Below are positions 26,247 through 36,100 of a stretch of 64,000 nt of DNA, one piece after another. The notes under the pieces were generated by a model. It was not told where the DNA came from and did no database searches. It was given only the letters and a program-made list of their open reading frames with translations. Every line of letters starts with the position of its first letter. The first letter of the stretch is position 1. A program made the position numbers and the translations under genes. This DNA is from Corallococcus interemptor (GTDB lineage Bacteria; Myxococcota; Myxococcia; Myxococcales; Myxococcaceae): assembly GCF_003668875.1 (NCBI RefSeq), contig NZ_RAWM01000014.1, forward strand, positions 1-64,000, written 5' to 3'.

Positions 26247-27107
26247 ATGAGCACGCCCCTCCTCACCCTGCTGGCCCTCCTGGGCTTCGCCGCGAACTCG
26301 CTGCTGTGCCGTGCGGCCCTCTCAGGGGGGGCGGCGCGAAGCATCGACGCGGGTTCGTTCACGCTGGTGCGGCTTGCGTCCGGAGCGCTGGTACTCGCGC
26401 TGCTGCTGCGGCTCCGGCGGGGCGGCCGTGGGGCGACAGGGCATGGCAGCTGGGCCTCGGCGCTCGCGCTCTTCGTCTATGCGGCCGGCTTCAGCTTCGC
26501 GTACGTGCGCATTGGCGCGGGCGTGGGCGCCCTGCTGCTCTTCGGCTGCGTGCAGCTCACCATGCTCGCGGCGGGGCTCGCGCGCGGTGAGCGGCCGCGC
26601 GCGCTCGAGTGGGCGGGGCTCGCCGTGGCACTCGCCGGGCTCGCGGGGCTCACGCTTCCTGGAGCGAGCGCGCCGGATGCGCTCGGCGCGGGGCTCATGG
26701 CCGCCGCGGGTGTGGCGTGGGGCGTCTACAGCCTGCGGGGGCGTGGGAGCACGGACCCTCTCGCGGCGACGGCCGGCAACTTCGTGCGCAGCGTACCGCT
26801 GGCCCTGGGACTCGTGATGCTCGCATTCGCACCACACCTGTCACCGAAGGGGCTGCTCCTCGCGGTCACGTCGGGCGCGCTCGCCTCGGGCGTGGGGTAC
26901 AGCCTCTGGTACGCGGCGCTGCCCCACTTGAGCAGCGCTCGTGCAGCGGTGGTGCAACTGTGCGTCCCGGTCATCGCGGCAGTGGGCGCGGTGCTGCTGC
27001 TCGGAGAGCCCCTCACGCAGCGGCTGCTCCTGGGTGGCACCGCGCTGCTCGCGGGCGTCCTGCTGAGCCTGCGCGCGAAGCAGCGGCCCATGACGGCGAA
27101 ACCCTGA
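26247..27107 (+). CDS. DMT-superfamily (EamA) transporter
   Basis: Inner-membrane permease of 286 residues with about ten hydrophobic segments and the internal duplication of EamA proteins. The first half includes LVRLASGALVLALLLRLR and LEWAGLAVALAGLAGL. The second half includes GVAWGVYSLRGRG and the characteristic end LSSARAAVVQLCVPVIAA, AVLLLGEPLTQRLLLGGTAL. Members export amino acids or small metabolites; the substrate cannot be told from sequence. A Lys/Arg-rich C-terminus places the tail in the cytoplasm. Confidence 0.88.
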   Translation: MSTPLLTLLALLGFAANSLLCRAALSGGAARSIDAGSFTLVRLASGALVLALLLRLRRGGRGATGHGSWASALALFVYAAGFSFAYVRIGAGVGALLLFGCVQLTMLAAGLARGERPRALEWAGLAVALAGLAGLTLPGASAPDALGAGLMAAAGVAWGVYSLRGRGSTDPLAATAGNFVRSVPLALGLVMLAFAPHLSPKGLLLAVTSGALASGVGYSLWYAALPHLSSARAAVVQLCVPVIAAVGAVLLLGEPLTQRLLLGGTALLAGVLLSLRAKQRPMTAKP

Positions 27108-27318
27108 CGGGCGCGCCATTCGAGCACCCAGGGAAGTTGAAGCCAGAGCCAACTTCTCCCCTGCCATTGAATTGGCATTCCGCCAGGGAAAGCCAGATGC
27201 AGTTCAAAACGCAAGCATCTCTTGCAGCACATGGACATCCGTCTATCTTTGCCCGCGGTCTGGGGCGGGCGCGATGCGCCCCTTCCAGCCATCACCACAC
27301 AACGACAAAGGTGGACGT

Positions 27319-27690
27319 ATGTCTCGATTTGGAATGCTTCTGGTGGGTGCCCTCGTCCTCGGTCTGACCGCGTGCGGAGGCCCCGAGCAGGCGGAGGACA
27401 GCGCCGAGCCCAAGATGGCGTCGGCGCAGCAGGAACTGACCCAGTACTGTGGTCTGAATTGCCCGAGCGGCCAGCACCCGACGACCTACCTGTGCAGCAG
27501 CTCGTGTGGCGACTTCTGCACCAACATCAACAACGCGGTCCAGTGCAACCCCAACACGGGCTCGTCCTTCACCTCGTGCGGTACGACCTGCCCGTCGCCG
27601 TACCGGGTCACCAGCACCTACGGCTCCTACCTCTGCAGCAAGACCATTCCGTACCTGAGCGGCAACAACACCGTCACCTGCAGTCTGTGA
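27319..27690 (+). CDS. Small cysteine-rich secreted lipoprotein
   Basis: Exported protein of 123 residues. The ATG at 27319 follows AAAGGTGG by a few bases and begins MSRFGMLLVGALVLGLTACGG (lipobox LTAC). An acidic spacer and AQQELTQYC lead to a Ser/Thr/Asn-rich domain with about 12 cysteines (CGLNCPSGQHP, CSSSCGDFCTN, CGTTCPSPYR). The open frame continues upstream but without signal or coding character. Same plan as the genes at 8638-9018 and 38404-38649. No known function. Confidence 0.8.
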   Translation: MSRFGMLLVGALVLGLTACGGPEQAEDSAEPKMASAQQELTQYCGLNCPSGQHPTTYLCSSSCGDFCTNINNAVQCNPNTGSSFTSCGTTCPSPYRVTSTYGSYLCSKTIPYLSGNNTVTCSL

Positions 27691-27708
27691 CCGGCTGAAA
27701 AGCACGGT

Positions 27709-27738
27709 GGGCTGGCGGCTCGCGAGCGCCGCCAGCCC
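27709..27738. terminator. Bidirectional hairpin between convergent genes
   Basis: An 11-bp perfect stem (27709-27719 with 27728-27738) around an 8-base loop sits between the ends of the small lipoprotein (+) and the GH15 gene (-). AAAA precedes it on the plus strand (27698-27701), giving a short U run on the minus-strand transcript. Confidence 0.65.
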
Positions 27739-27742
27739 GTCG

Positions 27743-29692
27743 TCATGGCCCCCCCATCTCAATGGATGGCGGCTCGGGCTCCAGCAGGTGCGGGGGCTCC
27801 GACTGCCCTTCGTCCCGGAGCCTCAGCGCGCGGTCGATGCGCGCGGCGGCGCTGAGGAGGCCAAGGTGGCTGAAGGCCTGTGGGAAGTTTCCCAGCTGCT
27901 CGCGCGTCAGCGGGTGGATCTCCTCCGCCAGCAACCCCAGATGGTTCGACGCCTCCGCGTGCGCGACGAAGACGTCCTCGGCCTCCTGGATGCGATTGGC
28001 CAGCGCCAGCGCCTCCGCCAGCCAGAAGCCGCAGAGGATGAAGCCTCCCTCCGGCCCCCCGACGCCGTCATCCATCCGGTACCGGCGCAGGAACGGGCCC
28101 GTGCCCAGCTCCGCGCGCAGCCAGTCGAGCGTCCTCAGGATGAACGGATCCGTCCCCCGGAAGCAGCCCACGATGGGCAGCAGCAGCAGCGCTGCGTCCG
28201 GCTCGTTCCCTCCGTAGGCTCCGACGAAGTGCTTGCGCGATGGATCCACACCGTTGCGCAGGATGTCCGCCCGGATGACGTCCGCCAGGGCGGCACTGGA
28301 CTGCTCCAGCGCCGTCTCCCCGAAGAGCCGTGCCAGGTGCTGCCCCCGGCGCAGGGCCAGCCACCCCATCAGCTTCGAGTGGACGTTGTGCCGCATCTCC
28401 CGGCGCGGCTCCCAGATGCCATGGTCGGGCTCGTTCCAGCGGCGGGCGGTGGCCTGGATGACCGAACGGAGCAGCCTCCAGGTGCGCAGCGGCAGCCGCC
28501 CACCGGAGCGCTCGTAGAGGTACGCCGCGTCGAGCAGCGCGCCAGCGGTGTCGAACTGGAACTGGTCCTTCGCGTCGTTCCCCAGCCGCACCGGCCGCGA
28601 GCCCTGGAAGCCAGCCAGGTGCTCCAGCTCCCGCTCCGGCGGCACGGCGGCGCCGTCCAGCGTGTACATCACCTGAAGCGGGCCACCGCGCTGCAACGTG
28701 TCGCGCACGAAGTAGAAGAACTCGCGCGACTCGTGCTGGAAGCCCAGGAGGTTGGTGGCGCGCACCGCCATCGCGGAGTCGCGGACCCAGCTGAAGCGGT
28801 AGTCCCAGTTGCGAGGCCCGCCAATCCACTCGGGGAGCGAGGTGGTGGGCGCGGCCACCATCGCGCCCGTAGGGCCGTACATCAGCAGCTTCAGCGCCAG
28901 CGCGGAGCGCAGCACGTGGTGCCGCCACGGCCCTTCGTAGTGGAGCTGTTGCGCCCACTCGCGCCAGGCCTGACGCGTATCCCGCAGGTGGTCGAAGGGC
29001 CGGTACGCGGCGAGCGGCTCCGGCCGGTCGGAGTCCCACGAGAGAATCATCCAGCGCCGCTCGCCCGGCCCCATCCGGATGCGCGTCTGGAGGCCGCTGT
29101 CTTCCCGGCAGGGATGGCCGCTCAGCGCCTCGCAGGGCCGCCACTCCGCCTCCCCGCTGAGCACGGCGACCAGCCGCTCCCCTCCCGACCCGCGAGCGAC
29201 AAGGCCGTGCTCCTCCCGCTCCACCCGCGTCCGCGACGCCCCGTAACCGAAGCGCGGGTCGAAGACGATGTTCAGCTCCACCGGGCCTTCCAGGCACTCG
29301 ATGCGCCGGTGCACCTCGTGGACGGTGGAGCGCGGGTCGTTGGTCCACGGCATGTAGTCGATGATGCGGATGGCCCCCTTGCGCTCGAAGCGGAACAGCG
29401 TCTCCAGGACATTGGTGTCCGGGTCGTAGCGCTGCAGGCTCTCGAAGGGCCACACGACGGGGGTGATGCCGGTGATGCCGCCCTTCTCGTCATCGAGGAT
29501 GCCCGCGAAGACGCTCGGGCTGTCGAAGCGGGGGAAGCAGAGCCAGTCGATGACGCCGTCCGGCCGGACGAGCGCACAGGAGCACCCATCGCCAATCACC
29601 CCGCGTCCCGCGAGGGAGACCTCGCGGTAGGACGCCGGGTTGGTGAACCGGAAGGGGCGGGCCATCCGCCTGGCGGCGCTGTAGAGGTCCAT
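27743..29692 (-). CDS. GH15-family glycoside hydrolase (glucoamylase/trehalase type)
   Basis: Cytoplasmic alpha-glucosidase, glucoamylase or trehalase, 649 residues. The start MDLYSAARRMARPF at 29692 has AGGGAG seven bases upstream. An N-terminal beta-sandwich (GDGCSCALVRPDGVIDWLCF, then RFDSPSVFAGILD) is followed by an (alpha/alpha)6 barrel with GPRNWDYRFSWVRDSA. The acid-catalyst region is EPDHGIWEPRREMRHNVHSK and the base region LAEEIHPLTREQLGNFPQ, then AFSHLGLLSAA. These are the hallmarks of bacterial GH15 proteins, many of which are trehalases; substrate cannot be decided here. No signal peptide. A role in trehalose or glycogen turnover is inferred. Confidence 0.92.
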   Translation of the reverse strand: MDLYSAARRMARPFRFTNPASYREVSLAGRGVIGDGCSCALVRPDGVIDWLCFPRFDSPSVFAGILDDEKGGITGITPVVWPFESLQRYDPDTNVLETLFRFERKGAIRIIDYMPWTNDPRSTVHEVHRRIECLEGPVELNIVFDPRFGYGASRTRVEREEHGLVARGSGGERLVAVLSGEAEWRPCEALSGHPCREDSGLQTRIRMGPGERRWMILSWDSDRPEPLAAYRPFDHLRDTRQAWREWAQQLHYEGPWRHHVLRSALALKLLMYGPTGAMVAAPTTSLPEWIGGPRNWDYRFSWVRDSAMAVRATNLLGFQHESREFFYFVRDTLQRGGPLQVMYTLDGAAVPPERELEHLAGFQGSRPVRLGNDAKDQFQFDTAGALLDAAYLYERSGGRLPLRTWRLLRSVIQATARRWNEPDHGIWEPRREMRHNVHSKLMGWLALRRGQHLARLFGETALEQSSAALADVIRADILRNGVDPSRKHFVGAYGGNEPDAALLLLPIVGCFRGTDPFILRTLDWLRAELGTGPFLRRYRMDDGVGGPEGGFILCGFWLAEALALANRIQEAEDVFVAHAEASNHLGLLAEEIHPLTREQLGNFPQAFSHLGLLSAAARIDRALRLRDEGQSEPPHLLEPEPPSIEMGGP

Positions 29693-29917
29693 GAGCAGGC
29701 TCCCTGCCCTCAAAGTAGCGACCCCCGCGATGGCCGCACCCGGCGGCCCACCCACGCAGGGGGCCCCCTCGCCGCCCCCTCCGTCTTCCGGGTCCGCGTG
29801 CGAATCCACGCGGCGTCAGTCGCGACGCCTGCCTGACGTCTTGAAGGCTTACACGGCGGCCGTGGCCCCTCCATGCGCTCTTCGGCTAGGGTGCCCCCCG
29901 TCCCGGGAGCCCATGAG

Positions 29918-31486
29918 ATGTCTTTGAAAACACGTTCACTGTCTGCCTTTCTCGTTTCCTGCTGTCTGTTCATGGGCTTGGGGTGCGACTCCACTCCGGA
30001 TGAGCCGGCGCCCCTGCCGGACGCTGGAACGAGCGTGGATGCGGGAAGCGATGCGGGTCCGGATGCCGGTGTGGACGACTGCACGCCCGAAGGGCCCCCG
30101 CCGCCGGGGGTTCCGGAAGGCCACACGTTCCTGTGCCCATCCTCGACGCGCGTTCAAACCGTGGCGTGGACGGATCCCCAGGTCACGCTCCGCTTCGCCT
30201 TCCCGGGCAGGGCCGGGCGGCACTACGACTTCCTCATCGAGGAGTACCGGCAGCGGATCGTCATGACGTTGAAGGACCCGTCCGGAGCCGTCCTCGAACA
30301 CCGGGAAGGCGCCTTCGGCAATTCGCCGCTGACCTCGCACTGGTCGGGGTTCACCGTGGAGGGCTTCTACACGCTGGAGGTCTCGGCGGCGCCGTTCGAG
30401 CTCACCCGGGACCTGGTCTTCCGCTTCGTGGATCAAGGGCCGGACGCGCACGGTGACCTGCTCACCACGGCAGCCCCCTGGGCCCCCTCGGAGCAGCCCC
30501 TGATGGGACAGGGAGAGCACGAGGGCGAGCGCGACGTGTTCTCGTTCTCCACCGTGGCGGGCCACGTCTATTCGTTGGGCTGTGACTTCTCGCACCCGGG
30601 CTGGTGGCTGTCCTTCTTTGATCCGGTCCTGAACTACGCCGTCAGCGAGGTGAACAACACGAACGTCATGGAGCTGCAGGCCTCCACGGCCTTCAAGGCC
30701 CCGGGGGAGCGGTCCTTCGCCATGGTCCGGGCCAACAACTCACTGGTGGCCCCATCCCCTTCCGCCTACCAGTGCCGGCTGAAGGACGAAGGCGCGGAGG
30801 ACCACGGTGAGCGCATGGAGACGGCGACCGCGCTCCCCGAGGGGACGGCGTCCGTCGAGGGACGGCTCGACTACCGTGGCGACTTCGACGCCTTCGCGCT
30901 GAGCGTCCAGCCCGGACACCACTACCGCGCGACCTGCGTCCCCGGCGCCACGCCGCCTGACTGCCGGGTCCTCGCGGCGCCGCCGGGCGGCGAGTTCGAC
31001 GGGTTCAACGACATCGTCCTGGCCTTCAAGGCGGCAGGAACCTCCCACTACGTGGGGGTGCGGGGGGACGGGGTCCTGCGGGCGCGGTGGACGTCCGCCC
31101 CCTACACGCTCCGGTTCGAGGACCTGGGCCTGGACGACCACGGCGACACGCGGGAGACCGCGACGCCGCTGACCGGGCCGTCGCAGACCGTCACCGTGCA
31201 CATCTCCGAGTTCATCGACGAGGACTACCTCTCCTTCCAGGCCGTCGCCGGGGGCCGCTATCGCCTCAGCGGCGACTGGAGGGACACGTCGACCGGGGCG
31301 CAGCTGTTCTCAACGCTCTACGATGAGCAGGGGCGCTCCATCCGGACACCGGGGCAGCACGTCGGCTCGCGCTGGGTGAAGGAGTTCACCCTGCCCACGG
31401 CGGGGACCTACTACTTCGCGATGAGCGTCTCCCTGCAGGAGAGCTTCATCGACCACACGGTCCTCTTCGAGGTCCTGGACCCCTGA
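29918..31486 (+). CDS. Lipoprotein with PPC-like repeats (tandem paralogue A)
   Basis: Predicted surface lipoprotein, 522 residues, starting MSLKTRSLSAFLVSCCLF with lipobox GLGC, then a DAG-rich linker (DAGTSVDAGSDAGPDAG). The mature part holds repeats of about 110-120 residues typical of pre-peptidase C-terminal domains: DQGPDAHGDLLTTA, DEGAEDHGERMETATALPEG, DLGLDDHGDTRETATPL, each followed by a D..DxFxFxxxxGxxYxL-like strand set. There is no enzyme domain. The neighbour at 31512 is a paralogue with the same layout, 25 bases downstream; the pair probably forms one transcript. Adhesive or carbohydrate-binding roles are possible. Confidence 0.82.
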   Translation: MSLKTRSLSAFLVSCCLFMGLGCDSTPDEPAPLPDAGTSVDAGSDAGPDAGVDDCTPEGPPPPGVPEGHTFLCPSSTRVQTVAWTDPQVTLRFAFPGRAGRHYDFLIEEYRQRIVMTLKDPSGAVLEHREGAFGNSPLTSHWSGFTVEGFYTLEVSAAPFELTRDLVFRFVDQGPDAHGDLLTTAAPWAPSEQPLMGQGEHEGERDVFSFSTVAGHVYSLGCDFSHPGWWLSFFDPVLNYAVSEVNNTNVMELQASTAFKAPGERSFAMVRANNSLVAPSPSAYQCRLKDEGAEDHGERMETATALPEGTASVEGRLDYRGDFDAFALSVQPGHHYRATCVPGATPPDCRVLAAPPGGEFDGFNDIVLAFKAAGTSHYVGVRGDGVLRARWTSAPYTLRFEDLGLDDHGDTRETATPLTGPSQTVTVHISEFIDEDYLSFQAVAGGRYRLSGDWRDTSTGAQLFSTLYDEQGRSIRTPGQHVGSRWVKEFTLPTAGTYYFAMSVSLQESFIDHTVLFEVLDP

Positions 31487-31511
31487 CATGCCCATCCCAG
31501 GAACCCCTGTC

Positions 31512-33113
31512 ATGAACGTGAAACAGCAATGGCGGTCTGTCTTCCTCCTGTCCGCCGGGCTCGTCCTCGGTGCGGGATGTGATTCCACGCCGGAGCCTCC
31601 GCCGCTCGTGCTCGACGCCGGTGCGGACGCGGGGACGGATGCGGGCGTGGACGCCGGCCCGGACGCGGGGAGCTTCGCCTGCGCGGACGATGGGCCGGTC
31701 GGGGACGCGGGCGTTCCGGATGGCGCCACGCTGCTGACGCCCTCGGATGAAGTGCACACCCTCACCTGGCCACCCGGAGGGGGCGTGCCGCTGCACTTCG
31801 CCTTCGTCGCCCAGGGATGCCGGCACTACGACCTCACGGTGGAGCCGGGGAGCCTGGGGTACTCGGTGGTCCTGCGGGATGCGGCGGGCACGAGGCTCGA
31901 CGCCGCCGACCAGTACAGCGATGACACCAGCTTTCCCCCCAGCCCGCTGCACTGGTCCGGGTTGAAGCACGGCGCCGTGCACACGTTCTATCTGCTCCCG
32001 CTCACCAGCCAGCCTCGCGTGCCGTTCCAGTTCCGCCTGGTGGACCGCGGGCCGGACGACCACGGGGACCTGTTCCTCCGGGCGACGCCCTGGACGCCGT
32101 CGGAGAAGCCCTTCACGGGCTACACCGAGCACTGGCGCGAGCGGGACCTGCTGTCGTTCGAGACCACCGTGGACCACGTCTACGCGCTCGGCTGCTCCTT
32201 CCCGGACCCGTCCTGGGAGCTGCGGATCCTCGACAGCCAGCAGAGGGCCCAGGGCCGCGCGTTTGACCCCAACGACCGGGAGACCGAAGGCGAGGCCCGC
32301 ATCAAGTCCCTGGGAGGCACCTACGTTGCCTCCATCCAGGGCAACTCCTTCGATGATCCGTCCCGCCCCTACACCTGCGTGCTGAACGACCTGGGGCCGG
32401 ACGACCACGGGGACACCCCGGAAGCGGCCACCCCGGTGCCGGCGGGCACCGCGTCCGTGCAGGGGAAGGTCCAAGCGCCCGGAGACCGCGACGTCTTCGC
32501 CCTGTCCGTCCAGCCCGGGCACCACTACCAGGTGTCCTTCACCCTGACGGGGCAGAGCCAGGGCTCGCTCCAGGACGCGGCGCCGGGGGGCCTGTTCGGC
32601 ACCCACCCCGCCTCCGCGGGCCTCCCCACCTCGACGTCCTTCAAGGCGTCCCAGGCGACGCACTTCGTGCGGATGACGGGCGCGCCCGCGCTCAACGCGA
32701 AGTACGTGACGGGGAACTACACGCTCCAGGTGGAAGACCAGGGCCTGGACGACCACGGGGACACCCTGGACACGGCGACGGCCTTCCCGGACGGTCCCCA
32801 GACGCTGTCCTTCCGGATCGCCAACGCCATCGACCACGACGTCTACACCTTCCAGGCCATCGCCGGACGGCGCTACCAGCTCGACTGCCCCTGGAAGGTG
32901 TCGGGCGCGAAGCACCGGCCGTATGTGCGCTTCCTCGACGCGACAGGGGCTCTCCAGGCGTCCTCCCTGGAGGAGCGGGACGACGTGCGCTGGCAGGCCG
33001 TCTTCACCGCGCCCCAGAGCGCCACCTACGCGCTCGAGTTCTGGGCGGACTTCACGTCGCCAGGGACGGTGCTGGGCGACATGGCCTGTCGCTTCGAGAC
33101 CCTGGCCCCCTGA
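31512..33113 (+). CDS. Lipoprotein with PPC-like repeats (tandem paralogue B)
   Basis: Paralogue of the preceding gene, 533 residues. I prefer the ATG at 31512 (MNVKQQWRSVFLLSAGLVLG, lipobox GAGC), which has AGGA upstream, over an ATG eight codons earlier. A DAG-rich linker (DAGADAGTDAGVDAGPDAG) follows. Repeats begin RGPDDHGDLF, LGPDDHGDTPEAATPVPAG, QGLDDHGDTLDTATAFPDG, aligning one-for-one with gene A; the shared opening of both mature proteins (CDSTP) shows recent duplication. The stop lies 16 bases from the convergent end of the hybrid kinase gene. Confidence 0.82.
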   Translation: MNVKQQWRSVFLLSAGLVLGAGCDSTPEPPPLVLDAGADAGTDAGVDAGPDAGSFACADDGPVGDAGVPDGATLLTPSDEVHTLTWPPGGGVPLHFAFVAQGCRHYDLTVEPGSLGYSVVLRDAAGTRLDAADQYSDDTSFPPSPLHWSGLKHGAVHTFYLLPLTSQPRVPFQFRLVDRGPDDHGDLFLRATPWTPSEKPFTGYTEHWRERDLLSFETTVDHVYALGCSFPDPSWELRILDSQQRAQGRAFDPNDRETEGEARIKSLGGTYVASIQGNSFDDPSRPYTCVLNDLGPDDHGDTPEAATPVPAGTASVQGKVQAPGDRDVFALSVQPGHHYQVSFTLTGQSQGSLQDAAPGGLFGTHPASAGLPTSTSFKASQATHFVRMTGAPALNAKYVTGNYTLQVEDQGLDDHGDTLDTATAFPDGPQTLSFRIANAIDHDVYTFQAIAGRRYQLDCPWKVSGAKHRPYVRFLDATGALQASSLEERDDVRWQAVFTAPQSATYALEFWADFTSPGTVLGDMACRFETLAP

Positions 33114-33129
33114 GGCACACCCCGCACCG

Positions 33130-36100
33130 TCAGGGTGCCCGCCGCAGGGGCAGCTCCACCACGAACGTGGCACCAGCACCGAGCGCGCTCTCCACGGTGA
33201 TGGTGCCACCATGGGCGCGGACCGTCTCGCGCGCGAGATAGAGCCCCAGGCCCAGCCCGCCGTAGTTGTACGCGGGCGCGGCCTGCTCGAACCGCTCGAA
33301 GATGCGCGCCTGGTCCGCGCGGTCCACCCCGGCTCCCCGGTCCTTCACCTCGAGGCGCGCGAAGTCTCCCGTCACTCGCGCACGCACCGTGATGGGGTGG
33401 CCCGCGCCGAACTTCATGGCGTTGAGGAGCAGGCTGGTGACGAGCCGCCCCAGGCGGGCGCGGTCCCATTGCCCCACCACCGCCTCCTCGAAGTCGAGCT
33501 CCACGGAACAACCCGTGGCCTTCAGCCGCTCGGCCAGGGCGTCCACCTGCTCCCGCACCAGGGTGGACAGGTCGAACGCGTCCAGCTCCAACGCCAGCGC
33601 TCCCTCCTTGAGCCGGGACACCTCGAGCATGTCGTCGGCCAGATAGGCGAGCCTGCTGACCTGACGCTCGAAGGCCCCGAGCAGGGTCACGAGCCGGCCC
33701 CCGGTGGGCGCATCCGGCGCCTGCGTGCCCGTCACCTTCCGGATCGACTGCACCTGGAGCCTCATCGCGGTGATGGGGGTCTTGAGCTCGTGGGAGGCGA
33801 TCGCCAGGAAGTCGTCGCGCACGCGGACCGCCTCCTGGGCCGCCTGGTAGAGGCGGGCGTTCTCCAGGGAGATGGCGGCCTGCGCGGCCAGCACCTCCAG
33901 GGTGAGGATCCGCTCGGACGTGAACGCCCCCGGCAGCTGGTTGTTCTCCAGGTAGAGCATGCCGGCGAGGTCCGCCTTCCGGACGAGCGGAATGCACAGC
34001 ACCGAGTGCACGCGCAGCGAGGCGAAGTACGGATCCGGGGAGAAGGGGCTCGGATGGGAGGCATCGTCCAGCAGGACCGGCTGCCGCATCCGCTGCACGT
34101 GCGCCAGGAGCGAGCCCGGAAGCTCGGCACCGGGCGCGACGGGCTCACCGAGGACGGCGACCTGGATGCCCGACTCCGTCAGCTGCGCCGTCACCCGCAC
34201 GAAGGGATGCCCCCCTTCGAACGTCATCAGGCATCCCCGCTCCGCGCCCGCCTGCTCCAACGCGCTCCGCAAGAGCTGCTCCAGCAGCCGCGGCAGGACG
34301 ATCTCCTGGGAGAGGATCTGTGACGCATGCACCATCGCGCGCGCATCCAGCTGCGCGGGCTCCGCGTACAGGTGATGCGGCAGCGCACGCGACAGACGCT
34401 CCTTCATGCGCGGGTACAGCTGCTCCAGCTGGCGCAGCTTGGCCTCGGCGCCCCACTCCCGGTACGCGCGCCAGGCCTCCTCGAGGTAGGCGTCCGCGGC
34501 GGTGCTCAGGCCTCGGGAACGGTAGAAGCGCGCGGCCAGCTCGGCCGCCAGCGCCGCGTACTGGACGAGGCCGCTCTCACGCGCGGCCCGGAGCGCCTGC
34601 TCGTAGTGCTCCTCGGCCTCCCCGGTGCGTCCGTGCCGCCGCGCCACCTCCGCCGACACCAGGGCATTGAAGGCGAGGAAGTTGGCGGGACAGAACGCCG
34701 CCAGGTTCCCGAGGAAGGCGCGATGGCCTTCGAACTCCTCGCTCCACTGCGCCTGCTCCTCCGCCGGTGCCTCCTCCCCGTGGGCCGCCAGGGTCAGGGC
34801 GACCAGGAAGACGGCATGGGCCTCACCGTACTGGCCCCGCTGGGCGACGATGAGGCCGGAGAGCTGCCGCGACTCGGCGAGCGCGGCGGCGCGGTTGCCC
34901 AGGACGAGGTGGAGTTCCAGGCGGCGGAGGCGGAACCAGAAGCTGGCGAACGGCGGCTGACGGCTCACCCGCTCCGCGAAGGCCGGCTCCTCGAGCGTCT
35001 CGTGGGGGAGCGCCGGAGGGCGGCCGCGCAGCGCCTGGGTGAGGCGCTGGACGACCTCGACACAGAGGAGCAGCGGCTCGTTCCCGATGCCGCGATTGAA
35101 GTCGGCGGCCGTCCGCGCCGCGCGGTCGACCTCCTCGAGCCGTTCGCCCGCGGCCAGCGCCAGCATGCAGCGGTGGGTGAGCCCCAGGCAGACGAAGACC
35201 ACGTCTCCCGCCCGCCTCCCCGCGCGCAGGGCCCGCTCGACATAGGTGTAGAGGGAGCGCGGCGGCTCGACCCAGGAGAGGAGCGCGACGCCCACGACCA
35301 GGGACACCTTCGCCTCATCCGCGACGAAGCCGTGCCGCTCCACCAGCGCGAGCGCCACGCGGGCGATGCTGGCCGCCCTGGCGTACTGCTTGTGGGTGAT
35401 GACCAGCTCGAAGCCGTAGGCGGTGAGCCCCATCGTGGAGGCGGAGGTCAGTCCATGCTGGAGCGTGAGGCTCACCATCTGGCACGCCACCAGGTGGTGC
35501 AGCCGCGGGTTGCTGAAGTAGGCCGTCGGCAGGAAGGAGGCCAGCACGCTCATGGCGGCCTCCATGTCCGGATCCCGCATGGGCGACAGGCTGAGCAGCG
35601 CCTCGATGGCGTGCTCTCCAAGGAGCTGCGCCACGGTGCGGTCCGCTTCCTCCAGTTGCTCCAGCGTGGGCTGGGGGCTCAGCGCGATGCCGTACTGACG
35701 GAGGCAGGCACTGGCGCTGTCGATGGCGGAGCCCAGGTCGCCCCGGGTGGTGTGAAGGTCGATCCGCGCCCGGTAGACGCTGGCGCGCTCGGTGGGGGTC
35801 CGCGCATGGTCCAGCAGGACGGTCAGGAGGCGCGCCGCCGTGTCCAGGTTGCCTGCGGACAGCTCGCTCTCCGCCTCTTCCTGGTGAAGGCCCTGGGCCA
35901 GCTCATGATCCACGGCCCAGGGTTCGGGAGCGAGCAGCGCCTGGCCCGCGTGGAGGTAGCGGATCGCCGCGGCATGGGCGGAGGCGGTCCTGGCCCGCCT
36001 GGCGGCGAGCAGGTTGAGCCGGGCGATCGCGATGCGCTCCTCCCGCGCGTCAATCAGCTCGATGCCCTGGTCGAGCTGGGTCACCAGGGTGAACACGCGC

